Positions 18,403 through 26,800 of a DNA stretch of 64,000 nucleotides are shown here, one piece after another. Each line of letters starts with the position of its first letter. Within the stretch, counting starts at the first letter, position 1. The stretch is taken from NCBI GenBank assembly GCA_040768585.1, contig JAXGMQ010000001.1:1054001-1118000 (forward strand). The letters are read 5' to 3'. The translations under genes and the position numbers were made by a program. The DNA comes from JAXGMQ01 sp040768585. GTDB taxonomy: Bacteria; Caldisericota; Caldisericia; JAAYUI01. The notes beneath the pieces were generated by a model. The model saw nothing but the letters and a program-made list of their open reading frames with translations, was not told where the DNA came from and did not search any database.

Positions 18403-18858
18403 ATGGATAAAAAAACAACCGAGGATAAAGTGCGCTCACTTGCGATGCTTGCCAAGGAGCTTGGTCTCGTATCGCTCTCTGTTGAAGAGGACGACTTCAG
18501 TGTCTCTTTTGAGTTTGAGTGCTGCCACCACCACGAACATCACGGCGCACGCACAGTAGAAAATACTTCTACAGAACCAGCCAGATCTGAAGCCACCCCG
18601 TCTCAACCTACGTCAGACAACAGCTGGTTCATCGAGTCGCCTTTGGCTGGCACATTCTACAGCTCACCATCGCCTGACTCCCCAGCGTATGTCAGTGAAG
18701 GTTCTCGAATCGGGGATGGGGACACCGTTTGCATCATCGAGGCTATGAAGGTTATGAATGAAATAGTCTGCGAAAAAAGCGGTGTAGTCGTAAAGCTTTT
18801 GGTCTCCAATGGTGACCAGGTCTCGGCAGGTCAAAAACTTGTCGAGGTTTGTCCGTAG
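18403..18858 (+). CDS. accB: Biotin carboxyl carrier protein
   Basis: 151 residues. The C-terminal 80 residues are a biotinyl domain with the biotinylation site EAMKVMNE (lysine near residue 113) and the preceding SPLAGTFYSSPSPDSP typical of the acetyl-CoA carboxylase BCCP, including the thumb. The N-terminal 35 residues form the subunit-interaction helix and strand. Between the two lies an unusual run CCHHHEHHG (about residues 44-52), followed by a Thr/Pro/Ser linker. The Cys-His run could bind metal; that is inference. No biotin carboxylase gene is in the window. The biotin could also serve the carboxyltransferase at 52700, which lacks its own biotinyl domain. Confidence 0.92.
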   Translation: MDKKTTEDKVRSLAMLAKELGLVSLSVEEDDFSVSFEFECCHHHEHHGARTVENTSTEPARSEATPSQPTSDNSWFIESPLAGTFYSSPSPDSPAYVSEGSRIGDGDTVCIIEAMKVMNEIVCEKSGVVVKLLVSNGDQVSAGQKLVEVCP

Positions 18859-18862
18859 CCTT

Positions 18863-19540
18863 CTATTTCCTCTTTGAATAGCTGGATATAACACGAGCCA
18901 GGAGTTCGTCTTCTGGCTCCGTCAGTTTAAAATTGAGTCTCTCTCCCCTTACCCCAAATACTGAGAATCCGTTGTCTGCCATCATCATTGATTCATCTGC
19001 ATATTTGCTCAGGTCATTGTTGTGCTTTTTTTGCACATACACCAGAGGTTCCACCCAAACCAGTTGTGGTGTCTGAGCCTCCCAGTATCTTCCTCTGATG
19101 TGTTCGTCAATTGCCATATTTGGAGCCACACCCTTCACAGCGCCATTTATCGGGAAAACAGGGACAGTACAAGAATAATTTTGTATCTCTTCCTGGAGTC
19201 TATCAACAATCGCACCGGTTGTGAATGGTCTAGCAGCATCATGCACAAACACCAGATCATAATCTATAAGAAGTCCCATTGCATTTCGGACTGACTCTGC
19301 CCTTGAGGCACCACCCTCAAGAAACTCGACATTATTCCCTACGAATCCATCGAGAAGCTTCTTGGTTCTATCCACATCAGAGCACGCAACCACAACCCTC
19401 TCAATACTCTTGTGATTTGCCAATACCTGGGTTGAGTATGCGATAATGGGTTTATTGTCCAATTTTAGCTCTAATTTATCAGAACCAAACCTACTCGACG
19501 TTCCTCCTGCCGCTATTATGCCAGCTATTTTTCTGCTCAT
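18863..19540 (-). CDS. ispD: 2-C-methyl-D-erythritol 4-phosphate cytidylyltransferase
   Basis: 225 residues. It joins CTP and methylerythritol phosphate to form CDP-ME in the MEP pathway. The N-terminal nucleotide-binding signature IIAAGGTSSRFGSDK is clear, with Arg and Lys at the usual triphosphate-binding spots. VHDAARPF near residue 97 is the conserved substrate-binding motif, and the EAQTPQLV segment matches the family. Its start overlaps the stop of the PIN-TRAM gene by ATGA, so the two are translationally coupled. It runs tail to tail with accB, 4 bp apart. Confidence 0.94.
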   Translation of the reverse strand: MSRKIAGIIAAGGTSSRFGSDKLELKLDNKPIIAYSTQVLANHKSIERVVVACSDVDRTKKLLDGFVGNNVEFLEGGASRAESVRNAMGLLIDYDLVFVHDAARPFTTGAIVDRLQEEIQNYSCTVPVFPINGAVKGVAPNMAIDEHIRGRYWEAQTPQLVWVEPLVYVQKKHNNDLSKYADESMMMADNGFSVFGVRGERLNFKLTEPEDELLARVISSYSKRK

Positions 19541-20616
19541 TTTACGAGTCTGCCAAACACAATTCTTCCTTGTGGATTTTGCAGAAGTGATGTGCAGATT
19601 ATCTTCACATCCCTGCCTATTGCCGAATTGCCATCCTCCACAACAACCATCGTACCATCGTCGAGAAATCCGATTCCTTGATTCTGCTCTTTGCCCTCTT
19701 TAATAACTCTTATTGGCACAATCTCACCAGGCACTCTTATTGTCTTCAGGGCTGAGGCAGCCTCATTTAGATTGACAACAATCCCTCCTCTTGCCCTTAT
19801 TTCCTCTGTCAGTTCCTTGTCGCAGCTTATCACTCTCGCACCATCCTCTGTCATCTTGGCAAGCAGATCCGAATGTCTCCCCTTACTTGGTGATGGTATA
19901 ACCTCTAGTTTTTTCCCGATTGCCTCCTGGAGAGATTCTACAGTTTGCATCCCTCTCTTGCCTCTGTGGGCGAGAAGGGGGTCTGGAGAGTCGGCAATAC
20001 GCTGCAAATCAACGAGCACGAATGATGGAACGGCGAATCTGCCGATGAATGTCGATGTAGCCAGAAGCTCAGCAATCCTTCCATCAATAAGAGAAGAGCT
20101 GTCAATCACATAAAGCTCTTTTGAGGTCGAACCCGCATCTGAACCGATAAACCCTCTGGTTGCCTTCACAATCGCGTCTCTCTTTGCGATACCAATCATC
20201 CACAAAATAATAAAAAGTATAGGCGTTGTCAGGAATGTCACGAAGTTGAATAACTTGTCGTCAGACAAGTCTTGCAGCACAAAGCGAAGTATCGGCTCTA
20301 TAAAAACATAAATAACAATCGTTAGAATCAGGGCGATTATGAGGATGATGACATCGGTAAGAGCAAACCGCCTGAGCACACGCTGAATCCCTTTCTGGAG
20401 CATTTTAAAAAACTTTACTATCTCTGGGTATATAACGTAGAAAAATACGGCCCCTAAAAGGCACGCCAGGAATGTCACGAGAAAGTATCTCTCGCTTATG
20501 GTTTTCCCAAATTCATCCACAACAAAATCAAACTGGATATTTCCAAACCTGTAGCCTATTCCGGCTATCAAAGCGCCAAACAGCGAAAACAGAATTCTAT
20601 CAATCATCAATCTCAT
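19537..20616 (-). CDS. Membrane PIN-TRAM domain protein (YacL type)
   Basis: 359 residues from ATG 20616, which has GAGGTGA 5 bases upstream; an earlier TTG lacks one. Four hydrophobic segments occupy roughly residues 1-140. A PIN nuclease domain begins at YVIDSSSLIDGRIAELL, whose first Asp is a catalytic ligand, and continues with VLVDLQRIADSPD and ISCDKELTEE carrying the other acidic ligands. A TRAM domain, predicted to bind RNA, ends the protein (GIGFLDDGTMVVVEDG). Proteins of this layout commonly sit beside ispD, as here. The RNA target is not known. Confidence 0.88.
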   Translation of the reverse strand: MRLMIDRILFSLFGALIAGIGYRFGNIQFDFVVDEFGKTISERYFLVTFLACLLGAVFFYVIYPEIVKFFKMLQKGIQRVLRRFALTDVIILIIALILTIVIYVFIEPILRFVLQDLSDDKLFNFVTFLTTPILFIILWMIGIAKRDAIVKATRGFIGSDAGSTSKELYVIDSSSLIDGRIAELLATSTFIGRFAVPSFVLVDLQRIADSPDPLLAHRGKRGMQTVESLQEAIGKKLEVIPSPSKGRHSDLLAKMTEDGARVISCDKELTEEIRARGGIVVNLNEAASALKTIRVPGEIVPIRVIKEGKEQNQGIGFLDDGTMVVVEDGNSAIGRDVKIICTSLLQNPQGRIVFGRLVK

Positions 20617-20777
20617 ATAAATCACCTCACAATTGATTCTATCGACACTTATATTCAATTCAACATTGAGAGTAAGTTAGTGCCAAATTGACTTATAGAA
20701 CTTGTGTGGTTGAAACAAAAATTTTATGGCAGGTAAAAAATGCTAACAGTCATTCTGAAAATATGTTGATATAAAAA

Positions 20778-20803
20778 AACCACCCCCATTTCTGGGGGTG
20801 GTT
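20778..20803 (-). terminator. Strong bidirectional Rho-independent terminator
   Basis: AACCACCCCCA (20778-20788) pairs perfectly with TGGGGGTGGTT (20793-20803) around a 4-base loop. On the minus strand TTTTTTT follows, 35 bp after the stop of the giant gene. On the plus strand a T run also follows, so it can stop transcription both ways. Confidence 0.92.
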
Positions 20804-20838
20804 TGTGTTTTTTTTTCTGAATAAGAGAGGGGTTACAA

Positions 20839-23800
20839 CTACTCTCCTCTAACAAGTGTCACATCATAGGACACTGTGTTGTTCGCTCTGTCCTTGAACT
20901 CAAACCTAACAGGAAGCTTGTCCAGGTTTGCAGCCATCTTGATTGTGATTTCCCATTTATCATATGGGCACTCTGCTGGCTGACCATTGGCAAGAACTGT
21001 TGAGTAAGCTTCGACTCTACCAGTTACTTTGACCTCGGTGGCATTCTTGTCAACCACAATCTCGCCATTTCTCTCACCATCGATGATGAAAACTGGTTCT
21101 GTTGTGTCAAGTTCGATTTCCATGGTGTGGCTGGTCTTGTTTCCGCCCTCGTCTGTTGCCTCAATGTAAACAGTGTTAAGGCCCTCTTCGAGAGCGATGC
21201 TTGCCTTGAAGGCGCCTGATGGCTCAACTCTTGCGGCAACGCCATTCACCATGACCTTGGAACCTGGGTCGGTCTTACCTGTGACTTCTATTGATGCTTT
21301 GTTTGTGAACTGTGGAAGCGCATCAACCTCAAGTACTGGCGGCACAGAGTCAACACCGATTCCAATCCATGTCTTTCCTGACATGTACTCTTCATGCTCA
21401 GCTGAGATAAAGATTCTACCAGGGGCATTTGGTATAATGGTTACTTTGACTTCGCCCTTGGCATTAGTTGTCTTTGGTGTCACTTCAAGACCTGGACCAT
21501 CGATGTAGACTGTTGCTTCAGCAACGCCCATCATGTTGCCACTGCCGTCTTTTGAGCCAATCTCCTGGACTCTGATTGTCAGTTCTGTCTCCGTGTTTGG
21601 AGCAAGTCCCTCGCTGACAACTGTTACCATAAGTCCCTTACCAACATCAAGGTGGTAAATTCTTCTGAGGCAATACCACTCTGGTGATTCGAACTGGTAT
21701 GGGTCCTTCATGAAGTACTCATTCCTTGACAGATAGGACAGATAAACTGCTGACTGACCTGTACCATCAGGCATGAAGTGGAACGTTGTCTCGGTGGCAT
21801 TGCTGTACTCAAGAGAATCCTTGGTCTGACCAAAGATCTGAGTCTGAGCCTGTGTACCTGAGACATAGAGTCTTCCATCTTCATGAAGCTTGATGTCACC
21901 ATCAAACGCCGGATAAATTCTTGCGATGAAGTGATTATCGGCTCTGAAGACCATGTCGTAGTTATCAACATTGAGAAGGTCTTTCCTTACTTCTTCGCCA
22001 TTCTCAGCGTAGAAGAGCTCAATCCTTGGATAAGAGACCTGAGCTACATTGAGTGGGATACCTTCCCAGTCAAGGTAGAACACTGTATCATTCGTAACTC
22101 CACCACGGAATCTTCTGTCTGTGTAGCGTGGGTTTGTCTTGTCAGAGTATGGCGGATAACCAACAACGTCAGCCTGTGACGGCACGTTACAATACTTATT
22201 CTGTCCGATGAGACCGCCGATGTAGAACATATCCTCGGCGAACACATAGAACTCGGTTGATGCGTTTACATCGAGACCAAGCGAGTCGTGATAGTCAAGC
22301 AAACCATTGCGGTCGATGTCTGTAAAGAGGAATCCACCCCAATATGGCCAACTGTAAATGGCACCCAAACCCCAACCCATATTGGCTGGTGGTGGAAGCA
22401 TAAGGTTGACCATCTCAACTGATACACCTGTCGTTCCCTCATTGAGGATGTTCCATGTGTGATCATCACGATAGAACTCGTTGATAGTGTTGTAGTAAAC
22501 TTCACCGACTGCCTGTCTGTTCCAACAGGAATCTGTGATTGGTCTAAGGTTGAAGCTACCAGCTGCGTAAAGCTCGTGGTTCTCCCACTCTATTTCCTGG
22601 TTCGCATTGAAGTCAAACCCAAGGTGTGGATAAACCACATCGCAACACGGTACTTTGTCGCAAGCATCCTGCATGAAGTCAAACGACTGTGGCCTTGTGA
22701 CAAATGGAGTAAATCTTGCTGTGTTCTTCACACCGCCGCCGCAGACGGATACGCCCTTGGTGACGCCCTTAACAAGCTGTCCCTGTGCGTTGTAGACCGT
22801 TGCCTTGACTTTGTACATCCTATTGTCTCCGGCTGTCATGATGAAGTCTGCGTCGCCATTGCCAGTGACTGAGAATGTCTGCTGTGTTGGGTCCTCTGTG
22901 TTGACGATCTCATATTCAACAGATGGATTGACGACTGAGACATCAACATAACCACGATGTCTTCTGTCTGGTGTGTAGACGTAGACTCTGAAGAGGTGAT
23001 CCTGTTCCCACTGCTCTCTGTCTGGGTGATCCTCGTCCTTGATCCAGACGTTGTTGTCGTTGGCGCAGAAACCCTTGAACTGGTAGAGACCAGCTTCGCC
23101 ATCTGCAGCAAACTCGATTGGCTCAAATGCTTCGGTGATATAGTCGAGGCACTGATTTCTTGAGTCACGCTCTCTGGCACTGTAAAGCTCACGGTTGTTG
23201 ATCTTGGTCTTGTCGTAGTTGTGAAGGTCGGTTCTGAGATAGTAGTACTGTGGAAGCATAGCTTCTCTGCCGTAGTAATATGTGTTGTCTGGATGTGGAT
23301 CCTTGAAGAGGAAGTTCCAAACGTTCTCTTGGTCGACCACAAACTCGCCCCACTGGTCCGGCACACCGTTGAGAAGGTTCACTGCTTCTCCACTTGAATT
23401 CTTGACAATGAATGTAAGTGGTGAGTTAACATCAACGAGCTCTGGTGTGATACCTGCTGTGAGTGGGTTCGGTGTGTAGGTCACGATAAGGTCATCAAAC
23501 GGCTCGATTGGAAGAGCAACCTGAGCTGCAAGGTAAACTTCGTGTGAGAACCTTGTTCTGTCATACTTGTTCTCGTTGTCGAGTGTTGCAAAGTATGGAT
23601 CGAAGTCCCACCATGGGCTAAATGCTCTGTCATTGTTGTCGTCGCCGTACTTATAGGCTGTGACATAGAGTGGAAGTGTCTCGTTGTCGGAGATGATGTG
23701 GTCTGGCTCGTCGCCTTCACCCTCTTCTCCACCAAAGTCGAGACCAAGCTCCGTAATCTGACAGCCGTTCTCTTTTGAAAGTTCGAAGTCGTAACGTCCG

Positions 23801-26800
23801 CCATTCCTCTGGAATGTTCTCGCGTCGATGACACCTGTCAACCATGTGTTGGTTGCCATGTCATACGTTCCGCAAATCTCGGTCTCGAAGTCTTCAAACT
23901 TGATCTTGTTGTCATTCGTTCTGTCGTGATCTTCACGATACTGGGTGTGATATCCTTCCGCTCTGGAGGATGTTGGTGGAAGTGTCATCCAACCGTCACC
24001 AGCGCCGTCTCTGAGGATACCCTCTGAGCCCTCAAGATAGATACCACGGTCTTGCCAGCAGAACATTACTGCGTCGTTGCAATATCTTTCAACCTGAATT
24101 GGTTCATGCTCCTGAAGGATGAATGAGAGATAGTTGTCCTGGTCAAGAGTGACGAAGTCAATCATTTCGTACGAGTCATCGATCTGTGCGGCTTCATTGA
24201 CCTGTTGAAGATCAAGAGCCTTCACATCGATACCATCAACTGGTGGTGATGTACAGCAATCCTGGTACATCTTGAATGTTCCATCCATAAGGGTGACATA
24301 GAGGAGAATCTTGCCGTAGTTCCATGGGATAAGCTCGTCAATAACAAACACGTTATCGAGTGAGCAGTAGTTGAGTCTGCCGGTTCTCTTCATATAGAGG
24401 TTCTTTGTGGAACCATAGTCAACCTCACCAAGAGCTGACCAGTTGAGGAAATCATGACCTGGCGAACGCTCGAAGTGACCCCAATTTGTCTCGTCAATAA
24501 CGAGCTTGCCCGAGTAGTCGTACTGGATCGGCACATGCTTGAGACCGTTGTAGTAGTATTTATTTCTTACAGTATTTGTCAGAACATCAACAACCTTTGG
24601 TCTGGCAAACGGACCCTCGATGACGATTCTCTTGATCTGTCTCTCGATGTTGTCTGCATCAAACGAAAGATGATTACCTTCGCCATCTTTGAGAATAAAG
24701 TAAACGCCGTAATCAGCAAGCGGGAAGAACTCTGTACCGAGTTTGTAGAACTTCTCGGCTGAGTAATCCTTCTGTGTCGCTTCACTCCAGATTGCTGGAT
24801 AAGCGTTCCAACCAAATGCTCCACCATTCTGATTGTAGTTACCACCCTCGACACGACCAGTGTGAGTCTGTCCACCAGGATAGCATCTGAATCCACCGTG
24901 TGATGTTCGAAGGATTGGCCAGTATGGTGTCTGAATCTGTGGTGCTGGTGGTGGAAGTGGTGAAACTGCTGGGTTGGTCGTTGGACCAGCTGTGTAGTTA
25001 ACATTTGAGTAGTTGAGTGGTTTGTCAACGATGAGCCACTCTGCAAAGTTGACGTATGGATCTGGTGGGTAAACCTTGAGGTCGAGTGAACCAGCATAGT
25101 CGATTCCATCAACCGTGTTACCCATGTTGATTGTGAGTGGGTTACCTGAGCTGATACCAGAAGCGAGATCGGTTCTGAAGTATGGGCCACCTGTAAGTGG
25201 GTGTACCATTGTTGAGTTGTAGTCAAAGATTGCGTTTGTTAGATAAACGTGAAGGTTTATGTGTGTCGAACCATCTTTTGGTCTGACCACAACAAGACAC
25301 TCTCCACCCTCGTCGGTTGGTGTGACTTCGCCATACGGTGTAACGTAGGTTGGGACACCATAAGAGACGATCCAACCATAAGCGCCATCAAACGCGCCAA
25401 AGTGGTCAGAGGAGTACGGCATACCGAGGTATCCGGTGACTTCCCCGAGATCCTTCATTCCATCTGGTAGGTAGATATCACAATGCGCGAGATCTCTTGC
25501 CGCTGAACAGTCCACGTCTTCCCAGTTTGACCTGTTCTCAACGTAAACGCCCGTTCTCTTGACTTCATCTGTGCACTGAAGTGGGAATGTTGACCACTGC
25601 TCACCGATAATGACATCGTTCGGGTCAATTGCATTTGGAACCTGTGGGCCAAGGTCTGGATCGACGTTGGCTGGCTCGTACCAATACCAGTACTCATAAG
25701 TTCCATCGATATTCGCCTGGAATATTACCTTCTCGCCATTGATTGGGTTTGCGATCTCCGCAACACCAAGCCAGTTGACCCCGCCACCGTGTGCATTGTA
25801 GATAGCGATGATTGGCTGATCTGTGTTTGGCACTGAGAATGGGATTCCATATGGGTCATTTACATCATTCTCATTGTCAGCGTTGAAGAGCTGAAGCGTG
25901 ATATTTGGGAATCTCTGGTCAAGTGTTGTGATACAAGCAACGCTTGCCTGAATCTCAAGCTCCTCTGGGGCAACAGGCATGAAATATTCGCCGTATGCGT
26001 CATAGTGATCGCCAAGGATTGATGGAAGTGGTGGGGACGGAACGAGGTCTCTGTATCTCTTTGTCTCGTTCTCGATCGAGAGACCTGGTGAATCCAAGCC
26101 ATAGCGACGATTCTTCTTATACCACTGTCTGCCCTGTCCAAGAATGGAATACCAATCTCCACTCCACCACATGTCTCTGTAGTAGTGTCTTGTTTCAAGA
26201 CGAGGAGGATCATAGTTGTAGGGATGCTGGTCTGGTGGAACAACTTTTATGCCGGCACGCTTTGTGCCACTTGCAAATGTGTTGATTGCTGGGTTGGCCT
26301 TAAATGCCTGAACCCTATACTGCATCTCCTCTTCAGCGCCCTTTGTCGGATGACATGAGCCGCGATATGGAGTGACTGTAAATGTAACCTCTGGGGAGTT
26401 TGGAGTGAGAACTCTGTACTCGGAGAAGAGGTTTGTGTCACTGTTTGCAGTGCTGATATAGTCGATACCTGTTCCCTCACGAACAAGGACGTAAACTCTC
26501 TCGTCTGGAATCCAGACCTGGTGATCACCGAGGTCTCTCCAGTAGCCCGCTCTTGGTGGTGGATCGACTGAGATATGAATGTCTGAAGTCTGCTCAACCT
26601 TGAGCGGCTTGTCAACCTTTACTGTGAGGTTGATATCGCCCGGGATGACTTCCCAATCAAGGAATCTATGGTCACAGTTGAGACCAGCGGTAATTCCGTA
26701 CGGCACGGATGGACTCAAGAAGTAATCGAACGACGGAACGATTGAACCGCACTCGTAATAGGTGTCTCCAACCCAACCACCTGTAAGTCTCTGATATCCT

